Shown one piece after another: positions 8,561-15,899 of a DNA stretch of 19,814 bases (its first letter is position 1; every line of letters begins with the position of its first letter). The DNA comes from Clostridia bacterium. Lineage in GTDB: Bacteria > Bacillota > Clostridia > Christensenellales > Aristaeellaceae. A program made the translations under genes and the position numbers. The stretch spans positions 1 through 19,814 of the forward strand of contig JAFPYA010000200.1 in the NCBI GenBank assembly GCA_017412445.1. Direction: 5' to 3'. Under the pieces are notes generated by a model. That model had not been told where the DNA came from and made no database searches. It worked only from the letters and a program-made list of their open reading frames with translations.

Positions 8561-8585
8561 GCGCGGCGCAGGTAATTTTTAGGGC

Positions 8586-8625
8586 AAGCAAATACCCGTC
8601 CGAGCTTAAGGACGGGTATTTGCTT
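8586..8625 (-). terminator. Terminator of the YbjN-like gene (symmetrical, could act both ways)
   Basis: Perfect 16-bp arms (8586-8601 and 8610-8625) with an 8-nt loop. The GC core ACCCGTCC/GGACGGGT is flanked by an A/T-rich outer stem, so each strand reads into ATTTGCTT after the core. It begins 28 nt beyond the stop codon of the minus-strand YbjN-like gene and insulates the glycosidase promoter. Confidence 0.85.
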
Positions 8626-8633
8626 TGATTCAG

Positions 8634-8649
8634 GCGGTCGGCCGACCGC
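8634..8649. repeat. 16-nt perfect palindrome directly after a stop codon
   Basis: GCGGTCGGCCGACCGC is fully self-complementary and lies 3 nt beyond the stop of the YbjN-like gene, between that stop and its terminator. It has no loop, so it is more likely a protein-binding site or a chance palindrome than a terminator. Confidence 0.6.
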
Positions 8650-8652
8650 TGC

Positions 8653-9159
8653 TTAATCTGTGATATCGTATTTGGAGAGCTGCGGGTACACATCGTCCAA
8701 TATATTGATCATGCGCATGAGTATCTCGTAGCACTGCTCTGCGTCCTGGCTACCGGTCACAGGCATATCGTACCCCGCTGTAACAGAATTGTCGGTGTCA
8801 TCGGTGTGGAATTTTACGAAAAGATATGTGCCATTGGCTTCGTCCAGGGCAGCAGACAGATAGTAATAATCCGAAATGCTATAGTCAATTACATTCCACG
8901 ACCGCACCACGACACGCCCTCTGGCGTTATCAAAGTACCAATCAGTGACGATTGGATCCATATTCTTGCCGCCAAAGCTGATTCTTATGTGCTCATCGCC
9001 ATCCTGATCAACGCCTTCCCATCTGTATTTCACTCCCTGTGTGTCCAGATAGTCCACAAAGGCCTGTGTAATCTCATACTGGCATTCAACCGCCTGTGCG
9101 GGCACAAAGAGCATTACCAGCAGCATCAAAGCCAAAGCGGCAGCGAGTCTCTTTTTCAT
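8653..9159 (-). CDS. Secreted small protein with YbjN-like fold (tentative)
   Basis: A 168-aa protein with a clear Sec signal peptide (MKKR, a Leu/Ala/Met core, cleavage likely after AQA at 23). There is no lipobox cysteine. The mature part alternates strands and helices in the order expected of YbjN-type domains: a first helix ending in DYLDTQGVKYRWEG, strands around HIRISFGG and GRVVVRSW, a middle helix leading to EANGTYLFVKF, and a last helix ending ILDDVYPQL. That match is by pattern only. YbjN proteins are usually cytoplasmic, so a secreted version would be a variant. AGGAG lies 9 nt before the ATG. The gene stands alone, with a consensus promoter and its own terminator, diverging from the ribokinase gene. 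Function unknown. Confidence 0.8.
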   Translation of the reverse strand: MKKRLAAALALMLLVMLFVPAQAVECQYEITQAFVDYLDTQGVKYRWEGVDQDGDEHIRISFGGKNMDPIVTDWYFDNARGRVVVRSWNVIDYSISDYYYLSAALDEANGTYLFVKFHTDDTDNSVTAGYDMPVTGSQDAEQCYEILMRMINILDDVYPQLSKYDITD

Positions 9160-9188
9160 GTCTGTAATCTCCTTTCTTGAACAGTAGC

Positions 9189-9216
9189 ATTGTTAATGTA
9201 TTCATTTGCTAACAAT
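9189..9216. promoter_or_regulatory. Inverted repeat in the leader of the YbjN-like gene, possible operator
   Basis: ATTGTTA (9189-9195) and TAACAAT (9210-9216) form 7-bp arms 14 nt apart. They lie just downstream of the minus-strand -10 box and cover the expected transcription start, a typical place for a repressor to bind. Confidence 0.4.
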
Positions 9217-9217
9217 A

Positions 9218-9246
9218 ATTATACATAAACTAAATCTCTTTGTCAA
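9218..9246 (-). promoter_or_regulatory. Perfect-consensus sigma-A promoter of the YbjN-like gene
   Basis: On the minus strand, TTGACA (9241-9246), exactly 17 bp, then TATAAT (9218-9223). Both hexamers match the consensus fully. Confidence 0.9.
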
Positions 9247-9297
9247 TATCTGTTATCACAAGTTGTAATCCGTCCCGCATTTAATCCCAAGTCATTA

Positions 9298-9326
9298 TTG
9301 ACACCGCTTAACGGTTGATTTATAAT
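9298..9326 (+). promoter_or_regulatory. Perfect-consensus sigma-A promoter of the ribokinase gene
   Basis: TTGACA (9298-9303), exactly 17 bp, then TATAAT (9321-9326). The start codon at 9360 lies 33 nt after the -10 box. This shows that any start upstream of about 9333 is not transcribed from here. Confidence 0.9.
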
Positions 9327-9359
9327 TCAAGTAAACAACAGAATTCTGTGAGGTGCCGC

Positions 9360-10250
9360 ATGAAGAAGATCGGAGTGATAGGCAGCATAAACATGGATCT
9401 AACCGCCCTTTCGGAGCGCATTCCATCGCCGGGCGAGACCGTGAGCGCGAAAGAGCTTAAGCGTGTGCCCGGCGGCAAGGGCGCAAATCAGGCGGTAGCC
9501 GCGGCGAGACTGGGCGCCTGCGTGAGCATGTTCGGCTGCGTGGGTGACGACGTGTTCGCCGGTGAATTGCTTGACAACCTCAGGCAAAACCGCGTGGACA
9601 CAAGCGGCATCGAGCGCGTACAGGGCACGTCCAGCGGCGTGGCGCTGATTGTCGTTTCTCAGGGCGAAAACGCAATAACCGTGGTGCCCGGCGCAAACGC
9701 GCGCGTGTCGCCTGAATATATAAGGGCGCAGAGCGTGCGTATACTCGAAAACGACATAGTGCTTCTGCAAAACGAAATACCGCTTGAAACAGTGTATGCA
9801 GCGGCGAAAATGTTGCATGAAAACGGTAAAACCGTCATCTATAACCCCGCGCCTGCGCTGAAGGCGGATAAAAAGCTTTTGGATTTGTGCTCATTCATCA
9901 CGCCCAACGAGCACGAGGTGCGCCTGTTATGCGGAAACGACAGCGCACCAATAGAGCAATTGGTTGAAAGCGCAGGGGGCAGGCTGATAGTGACGCTCGG
10001 CTCAAAGGGCGTAATCGGCTGTGACTCTGAGGGACTGTTTGCAATACCCGCGATAGACGCGCGCGTCACGGACACCACCGGGGCGGGCGATACGCTCAAC
10101 GGCGCCTTTGCCTGTGCGCTGAGCCTCGGCATGGGAGTAAGGGACGCACTCATATTTGCCAACGCCGCGGCGGGCATCAGCACCGAAAAATACGGCGCTC
10201 AGGGCGGCATGCCCGGCATGGATGAGGTTCTGGCGCGCATAAAGCACTGA
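9360..10250 (+). CDS. rbsK: Ribokinase (PfkB family sugar kinase)
   Basis: A 296-aa cytoplasmic kinase that transfers phosphate from ATP to ribose or a related sugar. Family signatures are in place: GSINMDL (8-14) near the N-terminus, PGGKGANQA (37-45), which binds the sugar, NPAPA near 160, and the PfkB signature TTGAGDTLNGAF (239-250) with the catalytic base D244. I chose the ATG at 9360 (GAGGTG upstream) because the longer open frame from 9315 begins inside the promoter. The length fits ribokinases. It is a single-gene transcript: the following gene has its own promoter. No ribose transporter or pyranase is adjacent, so the true substrate might be another furanose. The downstream 115 bp (10251-10365) holds only a weak GC hairpin just after the stop and a T7 run at about 10308 without a clear stem. 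Confidence 0.9.
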   Translation: MKKIGVIGSINMDLTALSERIPSPGETVSAKELKRVPGGKGANQAVAAARLGACVSMFGCVGDDVFAGELLDNLRQNRVDTSGIERVQGTSSGVALIVVSQGENAITVVPGANARVSPEYIRAQSVRILENDIVLLQNEIPLETVYAAAKMLHENGKTVIYNPAPALKADKKLLDLCSFITPNEHEVRLLCGNDSAPIEQLVESAGGRLIVTLGSKGVIGCDSEGLFAIPAIDARVTDTTGAGDTLNGAFACALSLGMGVRDALIFANAAAGISTEKYGAQGGMPGMDEVLARIKH

Positions 10251-10365
10251 GCGCGGCAAACCGCCGCTTATGCGCGGCACAGCTGCTTAAAGGCGATGAC
10301 CGTGTGTCTTTTTTTGAAAATTCTTTCTTATTTATGTTACGTTTTGGCTTATGTGCGTTTAGCGG

Positions 10366-10394
10366 TTGCGTGGTTTACATTGATGTGCTATAAT
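10366..10394 (+). promoter_or_regulatory. Extended -10 promoter of the exonuclease-HD gene
   Basis: TTGCGT (10366-10371), 17 bp, TATAAT (10389-10394), preceded by TGC, which makes an extended -10 element. The ATG follows 30 nt after the -10 box, with AAGGTGG (10413-10419) as ribosome binding site. Confidence 0.75.
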
Positions 10395-10423
10395 TTTATG
10401 AATTTGAAAATTAAGGTGGCTCA

Positions 10424-11881
10424 ATGTACTACGTTATCATAGATTTGGAGTGGAATCAATATCATAACCCCATGTGGACGCCGCAGAACCGCAACGGCGT
10501 GATTATGCATGAGGAAATTATACAAATCGGCGCAGTAAAGACCGACAAGACCATGACGCCCGTGGACACGTTCAACATTTACGTGCGCCTTGGCGGGCGC
10601 AGGCGGCTTGACCGGTACGTAAAAAAGCTGACCGGCATAGACGAGCATATGCTGGCTTCGGGCGAGGATTTTCCCGTGGCCGCCGAAATGTTCGCCGAAT
10701 GGATAAAGGACGTGGACGCCATATTCAGCTGGGGTCAGGACGACAGGCGCGTGTTTTTGAACAATCTGAGCTTTCATAACCTCGAAGCGCCCTCCTGCGC
10801 GTGGTACGACGCACAGAAGATTTATGCGGTGCAAAATCCCGATCACGGTGCCATGGCGCTCAAAAACATAGCTCAGGAAGCCGGCATCCGCGTTAATCTC
10901 TCCTTGCACAACGCGATGAACGATGCCATACTCACCTCCGCCTGCATGGCAAAGCTCGACATAGGCATGGGCATACACGACTATGACGCGCCCCGAGCCT
11001 TGCCCGTTAGCGGTCTGCCCAAGCCCATCTCCTCTGCGCGCACCCACCGCCACAACAGCGAGGCGGAGGCGTGGAACGAGGCCTGCGCCTCGCTCATGCA
11101 CTGCCCGAGGTGCATGAAGTCGCTCACATGGGAAGAAGGCGAAAAGGGCACCATGGAGCACTTCTACAAGCAGGCAGCCTGTCCCGAGCACGGCAATTTC
11201 CTGATAAAGGGCGAATTTCTGGGGCTCAAGGTCAAGACGCTCAAGCTCAGCTTCTACGAGGCAAGTCCCGATATATTGGCGATAGTTGACAGGGAGCTTG
11301 CGCCTGCTCAGCCCAAGAAGTCCCGCCGCAGGCGCAGGGGCAAGGCAAAGGTGGACGCCGTCGCGGCGCTCAGCGGCGAAGAGATGCTCTCAAAGGCCAT
11401 AGGCTACGCCGCGCAGAAGCACGCCTCACACCTGCTCGCGCCCGGCACCTCGCCCTACATTGTGCACCCGATGGAGGTCACGCAGATCGTTTCCACCATG
11501 AGCGACGACTATGCGGTGCTCTCGGCTGCGGTGCTGCACGACGTGCTTGCGCTCTGCCCCGAGGTGAGCGCCGACGACATACGCAAGGAATTCGGCGACC
11601 ACGTGTGCGAGCTCGTTGAGAGCGCAAACAGCGACGGTGAAAGCGGCGAAGAGGCGCTCACCATAAAGCTCGCCGATTCCCTGTCCGGCATGAGGAACTT
11701 AAAGCGCCAGAGCGAAACGCTCGGCGACAAATTTGCCGAGGAAATGGGCAGTGAAAACCTTGAAGCGCTGGGCAAACAGATGAAAGCCCTTGAGCGCGTC
11801 TACGCCCCTCTCAGGGACAAGCCCGCGTTCAAGGAGTACAAGCGGCTGGTGCAGAGCGTGTTTTCAAAGAAAAAAAGCTGA
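10424..11881 (+). CDS. DEDDh exonuclease fused to a degenerate SpoT-like HD domain
   Basis: A 485-aa multidomain protein. Residues 1-180 form a DEDDh-type 3'-5' exonuclease: D7 and E9 in IIDLEWN, D106 in SWGQDD, and H162-x4-D167 in LHNAMND, a complete catalytic set like KapD or the DNA polymerase proofreading subunit. Residues 220-262 contain C227-x2-C230 and C253-x2-H256, a plausible zinc site. A very basic linker follows (K298 to K309 with five arginines in a row). Residues 315-480 resemble the (p)ppGpp hydrolase domain of Rel/SpoT: SPYIVHP (H348), VLHD (H372, D373), EFGDHVCELV (389-398) and IKLADSLSGMRNL (D418). These are the four metal ligands, but the Glu-Asp that normally follows the HD pair is Ala376-Leu377. 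It is separately promoted and not obviously in an operon. Exonuclease activity is likely; the HD domain's activity and substrate are unknown. Confidence 0.85.
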   Translation: MYYVIIDLEWNQYHNPMWTPQNRNGVIMHEEIIQIGAVKTDKTMTPVDTFNIYVRLGGRRRLDRYVKKLTGIDEHMLASGEDFPVAAEMFAEWIKDVDAIFSWGQDDRRVFLNNLSFHNLEAPSCAWYDAQKIYAVQNPDHGAMALKNIAQEAGIRVNLSLHNAMNDAILTSACMAKLDIGMGIHDYDAPRALPVSGLPKPISSARTHRHNSEAEAWNEACASLMHCPRCMKSLTWEEGEKGTMEHFYKQAACPEHGNFLIKGEFLGLKVKTLKLSFYEASPDILAIVDRELAPAQPKKSRRRRRGKAKVDAVAALSGEEMLSKAIGYAAQKHASHLLAPGTSPYIVHPMEVTQIVSTMSDDYAVLSAAVLHDVLALCPEVSADDIRKEFGDHVCELVESANSDGESGEEALTIKLADSLSGMRNLKRQSETLGDKFAEEMGSENLEALGKQMKALERVYAPLRDKPAFKEYKRLVQSVFSKKKS

Positions 11882-11907
11882 CATCAAACGGTTTTCAATA
11901 TCGGCTC

Positions 11908-11936
11908 TGTACATAAATCGAAAAAAGTGCTATAAT
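11908..11936 (+). promoter_or_regulatory. Promoter of the cell-envelope operon
   Basis: TGTACA (11908-11913), 17 bp, TATAAT (11931-11936) with TGC immediately before it (extended -10). The -35 box is weak (4/6). The same GTGCTATAAT core occurs at the exonuclease promoter. Confidence 0.65.
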
Positions 11937-11956
11937 CCTATTGTTAATCACATAAT

Positions 11957-11974
11957 GGAGGAATGTCCGAATTG
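11957..11974 (+). promoter_or_regulatory. Ribosome binding site that favours a TTG start
   Basis: GGAGGA (11957-11962) touches the ATG at 11963, leaving no spacer, while the in-frame TTG at 11972 lies 9 nt away, the normal distance. The TTG start also gives a cleaner signal peptide. Confidence 0.55.
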
Positions 11975-13555
11975 CGTTTACGCGTTAAAATATTGGCTTT
12001 TCTGATGGCGCTGAGTCTGGCTCTGTCCGGCGCGGCGCTTGCAGCGACCCCCGCAGACTACGAAGTAAGCAAGCCCGAAAACCTGATAAGCGACTACCTG
12101 TACGGCGCAAGCTGTCTGGTGATGAACGCGGACACAGGCGACATACTGTTTGAAAAGAACGCCACCGAGCGCCGCTACCCCGCGAGCACCACAAAGATAG
12201 TCACCTGCATACTCGCTCTCGAGTGGGCGGAGCGCAACGACATGCTGGGCAAGAGCGTGGTAATCCCCGCAGGCGTGACCGTGGACAGCAGCCAGAGCCG
12301 CATGGGCCTGACCGAGGGCGACACGATGACCTTCGAGGATTTGCTCTACGGCATGATGATAGCCAGCGGCAACGACGCGGCTCAGGCCGTGGCCGTGATA
12401 GTCGCGGGCTCGACCAGCGAATTCGTGCGCATGATGAACACGTTCGCGGAGAGCCTCGGCATCTCCTCCAACTCCACGCACTTTGTAAACGTCACGGGCA
12501 TGCACGAGGTGAACCATTACACCTGCGCGCGTGACCTGGGCATTATTATGAGCTACTGCCTCGGCAACGAGACCTTCAGACAGATCATCGGCTGCCCCGA
12601 ATACACGATATATTCCAACTTCTGGGACGAGGGCAAGACCTTTACCAGCAAGTACGACCTCATCGATTCTACCAAGGCGCTGTACTACAAATACTGCATA
12701 GGCGGCAAAAGCGGCTATACCTCCGCCGCCGGGCGCTCGTTCGTGGGCGCGGCCGTGCAAAACGACATCACGCTCGTGAGCGTGAGCCTGAGACCCGCCG
12801 ACGCAAACGGCGACTCCAAGGACTATTTCGAGGCCTTCACCGACACCATCCGCCTGTTCAAGTACGGCTTTTTGCAATACGAAAGCCTCACCTTCAAGCA
12901 GCTCATCACCGACATATGCGACGTGAGCTTCAAAACCGTGAGCGTGGTGCGCCCCAAGGCGGACGACGAATTCGGCGGCAGGCTCGAATGGACGATAACC
13001 GGCATAAGCCCGGGCTACACCGAAAGCTATCTCAAAAGCGAGCTCAACGAGGCCGAGAGCCGAAACGAAATCGCCGAGAATTTCGAGCAGCGCCTGAGCG
13101 TCACCTTCTTTGACGACAAGGTCGAAGCGCCCGTAGAAGAGAATCAAAAGATAGGCAGCGTCGAATTTGCCGGCAAGGACGGCAACGTGTACGAGGGCAC
13201 CGTGGTAGCATTAAGGTCAGTCGCCCGCGAGCCCGACACCGCCGACGAGGCTTTTGACAAGTGGGTAGACAGCAGTCTGCCCAAGTGGGTAAAATACTTC
13301 ATGCCCCGCTACTACCCCATCGCGTGGGTCATCTACATAGTGCTCGGCATTCTGCTGACGTTCATAATAGTAAACACAGGCGTCAGGCGTTCTAAAAAGA
13401 ACAGGGCGAGAAAGCGCGCGCTCGAAGCAAAGCGCAGGGAATATCTGCGCCGCATGCAGCGCGAGGAATACTTAAGAAAGCATCCCGAAGCAGCGCATAA
13501 GGTCAAAAGCACAGGCGCAGCCGGCGGCAAGCGCCCCACGACCCGAAAAAAATAA
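11972..13555 (+). CDS. D-alanyl-D-alanine carboxypeptidase (DacF/PBP5-like), C-terminally anchored
   Basis: A 527-aa precursor of a low-molecular-weight penicillin-binding protein that removes the terminal D-Ala from peptidoglycan stem peptides outside the cell. A signal peptide (RLRVK, then Leu/Ala core, end near ALA-AT) is followed by the peptidase S11 domain. Its catalytic motifs are S72-TTK, S132-GN and K246-SG (numbered from the TTG start; add 3 from the ATG). A PBP5-type C-terminal beta domain with VEENQKIGSVEF follows. Then comes a real transmembrane helix at about 449-469 (WVIYIVLGILLTFIIV), replacing the usual amphipathic helix. A roughly 57-residue strongly basic cytoplasmic tail (VRRSKKNRARKR onwards) ends the protein. 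It is the first gene of a three-gene operon, with 15 nt to the next start. The start is probably TTG 11972; ATG 11963 is the alternative. Confidence 0.93.
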   Translation: MRLRVKILAFLMALSLALSGAALAATPADYEVSKPENLISDYLYGASCLVMNADTGDILFEKNATERRYPASTTKIVTCILALEWAERNDMLGKSVVIPAGVTVDSSQSRMGLTEGDTMTFEDLLYGMMIASGNDAAQAVAVIVAGSTSEFVRMMNTFAESLGISSNSTHFVNVTGMHEVNHYTCARDLGIIMSYCLGNETFRQIIGCPEYTIYSNFWDEGKTFTSKYDLIDSTKALYYKYCIGGKSGYTSAAGRSFVGAAVQNDITLVSVSLRPADANGDSKDYFEAFTDTIRLFKYGFLQYESLTFKQLITDICDVSFKTVSVVRPKADDEFGGRLEWTITGISPGYTESYLKSELNEAESRNEIAENFEQRLSVTFFDDKVEAPVEENQKIGSVEFAGKDGNVYEGTVVALRSVAREPDTADEAFDKWVDSSLPKWVKYFMPRYYPIAWVIYIVLGILLTFIIVNTGVRRSKKNRARKRALEAKRREYLRRMQREEYLRKHPEAAHKVKSTGAAGGKRPTTRKK

Positions 13556-13570
13556 TTGCGGAGGACAGCC

Positions 13571-14701
13571 ATGGCTTCCAGAAAAAACAATACGCAGGCG
13601 GAAAGCTCTCAGGCGGCGCTTGAGAGAAAAGAGAGAAAGCGCATACGCAAAAAGTGGCACAGAGGCACCTTCGGCCACGTGCTGGCAGTGATATTTTTGC
13701 TGCTGGCGGGGCTGGTGGCGCTGGTTGTGATGGTGCTGGGACAGTTTTTTCTCGGCTCGTCTCAGGCGGCAAGCGACTCTGTGGTTCAGACGCTGCACCA
13801 GTCGAGCGCGCTCAAGTTTGTGCCCTATCTTTACCTTTACGAGCACGTGGCCGAGTCGCTTGAAAGAGGCAATTTCGTCTCCGGCGACGAGGTGACGGAC
13901 GCTTCGCTCATAACCGTGGCGGCGCGGCAGCCCCGTCCCGAAAACGCCGAGGAGGAAGAGCAGTTTGACGAAAACGGCATACTTCTCAAGGAAATAAATG
14001 GCGCGACCTATCACGGCTACATGATGATAGTGCAGGATCCCTCGCGCGTGGTAGTGGGCGTATGCAACTACAACCCCTCAACCGGCACGGCCACCCGCTT
14101 CAGCACCGAAAGGGCGGGCAAGCGCGTGGACGAAATAATGCAGCTTTACGGCGGCATCGCCTGCATAAACGCGGGTGCGTTCTCCGACCCCAACGGCTCG
14201 GGCAACGGCGGCATGGCCGAGGGACTGGTGATTTCTCAGGGCGTGACTATGAAGGGCAACTCAAAGACCTATTCGGCGGTTGCGGGCTTTGACGAGAACG
14301 ACATACTGCACGTAGGCAACTTCACCAAAGCTCAGGCCGAGGAAATGGGACTCAGGGACGCCTGCGCGTTCGGCCCGACGCTGATAGTAAACGGTAAGGC
14401 GAGCCTGAGCAAGGACACGGGTCTCAACCCGCGCACTGCCATAGGCCAGAGGGCGGACGGCGCTGTGCTGATGCTCGTAATCGACGGCAGGCAGGCCAAC
14501 AGCATGGGCGCGACCATAGGCGACGTAATCAACATAATGCTCGAATACGGCGCGGTCAACGCCTGCAACATGGACGGCGGCTCCTCTACGATAATGTATT
14601 ACGGCAGCGAAAAGATAAACGACGGCGTGACCGTGAGCGTGTCCCGCCGCATGCCCACCGCGTGGATAGTATTACAGGGGGATAAAGCAAATGAGCAATA
14701 A
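13571..14701 (+). CDS. Membrane-anchored phosphodiester glycosidase (NAGPA domain) family protein
   Basis: A 376-aa type II membrane protein: a 35-residue basic cytoplasmic tail, one transmembrane helix at about 36-60, then an extracellular part. The NAGPA-type domain spans about 145-370 and shows the family motifs ACINAGAF (197-204), FGPTLIVNG (268-276), NPRTAIGQ (286-293), VIDGRQ (303-308) and NMDGGSST (333-340). Bacterial members are thought to cleave or modify phosphodiester-linked sugars in cell-wall polymers or exopolysaccharide; YngK/EpsH-like annotation is common. Start at ATG 13571 with GGAGGA (13560-13565), rather than the TTG at 13556, which overlaps that site. It sits 15 nt after the carboxypeptidase and overlaps the next gene by 11 nt, so all three are probably co-translated. 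Confidence 0.9.
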   Translation: MASRKNNTQAESSQAALERKERKRIRKKWHRGTFGHVLAVIFLLLAGLVALVVMVLGQFFLGSSQAASDSVVQTLHQSSALKFVPYLYLYEHVAESLERGNFVSGDEVTDASLITVAARQPRPENAEEEEQFDENGILLKEINGATYHGYMMIVQDPSRVVVGVCNYNPSTGTATRFSTERAGKRVDEIMQLYGGIACINAGAFSDPNGSGNGGMAEGLVISQGVTMKGNSKTYSAVAGFDENDILHVGNFTKAQAEEMGLRDACAFGPTLIVNGKASLSKDTGLNPRTAIGQRADGAVLMLVIDGRQANSMGATIGDVINIMLEYGAVNACNMDGGSSTIMYYGSEKINDGVTVSVSRRMPTAWIVLQGDKANEQ

Positions 14702-15899
14702 GAATAACGCTGCCCTGAAGCCCCAGGCCTCCTCCGGAAGCAAGCGCAAAAAATATACCCGCTACACCAAGGCTCATCTGCGCCACAGGAACATGCGCTT
14801 CTGGCTGTTCTTCCTCGCGCTTGCGGTGCTGCTGGTGTTGGGTCTTATGCGCGTACACGCGTATTTTGCCGAAAAGCTGGTTGAATATGAAGCCAGCTAC
14901 TACACCCACGTAGCCGACGAGGCGTTCAAGGTATTCAGCGAGAAGCGCTTCGACGAACTGTATGAATACGAAACCATGACCGACGCAAACCTCGAGGGCA
15001 AGAGCGAGTACGTCAAATACCTGAGCGAGGTCGTGGGCGACGGCGAAATAGAATACACCGAGATCGCGCCCCGCAAGGCAAACGAAAAGCGCTTCCTTGT
15101 GACCGTAGATGGCAAGGCGTTTGCTGAGTTCTCATTAAAGAAGCTTGAGAACGACGAATTCAAGTTTTACGTTATCCCCATCACGAACAGCTACCCCTGG
15201 GGACACGAATTATACGAGTTTGACACCATAGACATCGACAGCAAAAATCCCCTGCTGTATGACTACTACGTGCCCTCATATGCCACCGTCAGCGTAAACG
15301 GCCGCGAGCTTGACGAAAGCTATATTTCGGGCGAGGATGAGACGCTCTTCTATGACGGTCACCTTCCGAGCGGCGTAAACGGCTTTACGATAACCCACTA
15401 CAGCTTTGAGTGCGCTCTGGGCGAGCCGGAGGTTAAGGTGAGCGACGCTGAAGGCAAGGCTATCGCGCTAAACGATGAGGGCGAGGGCATATACCGCTTC
15501 GAGTACGCATACGACGACGAAGTGCTAAAATCTCAGTTCGAGGATAAGGCCATGGCGTTTTTGAAGCAGTGGTGCCTTTACTCCACCCACAACGCCAACA
15601 AAAACAGCGTGACCGACCTGTGCATCCCGGGTTCCCGCGCCGCCAACTTCATTAAGAACTACGAGCAGGTGTGGATAACCAAGAGCGACAAGCAGAGCTT
15701 CGAAAATGCCTCCAGCCGCAATTACACCATGATCGACGGTCAGGTGCTGGCCTGCGACGCAAGCGTAAACTACATCACCGTCACAAAGGGCAAGACCAAC
15801 AACTACGCCATGAGCATGCGCTTGTACTTCTACGAATACAAGGGCGAGTGGCTGCTCTACGATTTTGAGATGATGGGCGACGACACGACGGACGCGTAA
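14691..15899 (+). CDS. Membrane-anchored extracellular protein of unknown function
   Basis: A 402-aa protein I do not recognise. A basic cytoplasmic N-terminus (residues 1-36, rich in Lys/Arg) precedes a single transmembrane helix (about 37-53), then an acidic, Tyr-rich extracellular part. Residues about 65-165 look like a small alpha+beta module. SYATVSVNGRELDESYI near 200-215 resembles the beta-sandwich modules of TcaA-like proteins. The last 130 residues (from about 280) have an NTF2-like rhythm: a helix with AMAFLKQW, then strands ending YKGEWLLYDFEM. The start codon lies inside the end of the phosphodiester glycosidase gene (11-nt overlap), with AGGGGGAT upstream. The context suggests a role in envelope maintenance with its two operon partners. 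The TcaA comparison is architectural only. Confidence 0.85.
   Translation: MSNKNNAALKPQASSGSKRKKYTRYTKAHLRHRNMRFWLFFLALAVLLVLGLMRVHAYFAEKLVEYEASYYTHVADEAFKVFSEKRFDELYEYETMTDANLEGKSEYVKYLSEVVGDGEIEYTEIAPRKANEKRFLVTVDGKAFAEFSLKKLENDEFKFYVIPITNSYPWGHELYEFDTIDIDSKNPLLYDYYVPSYATVSVNGRELDESYISGEDETLFYDGHLPSGVNGFTITHYSFECALGEPEVKVSDAEGKAIALNDEGEGIYRFEYAYDDEVLKSQFEDKAMAFLKQWCLYSTHNANKNSVTDLCIPGSRAANFIKNYEQVWITKSDKQSFENASSRNYTMIDGQVLACDASVNYITVTKGKTNNYAMSMRLYFYEYKGEWLLYDFEMMGDDTTDA

Noticed and set aside
9315..9359. Longer start for the ribokinase
   Set aside because: The extra codons overlap the -10 box and lie before the predicted transcription start.
10300..10320. T7 run after the ribokinase as a terminator
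   Set aside because: No convincing stem immediately before the T-run.
11978..13147. 389-codon open frame antisense to the carboxypeptidase
   Set aside because: A composition shadow (His/Ala/Val-rich) of a gene with all three catalytic motifs on the other strand.
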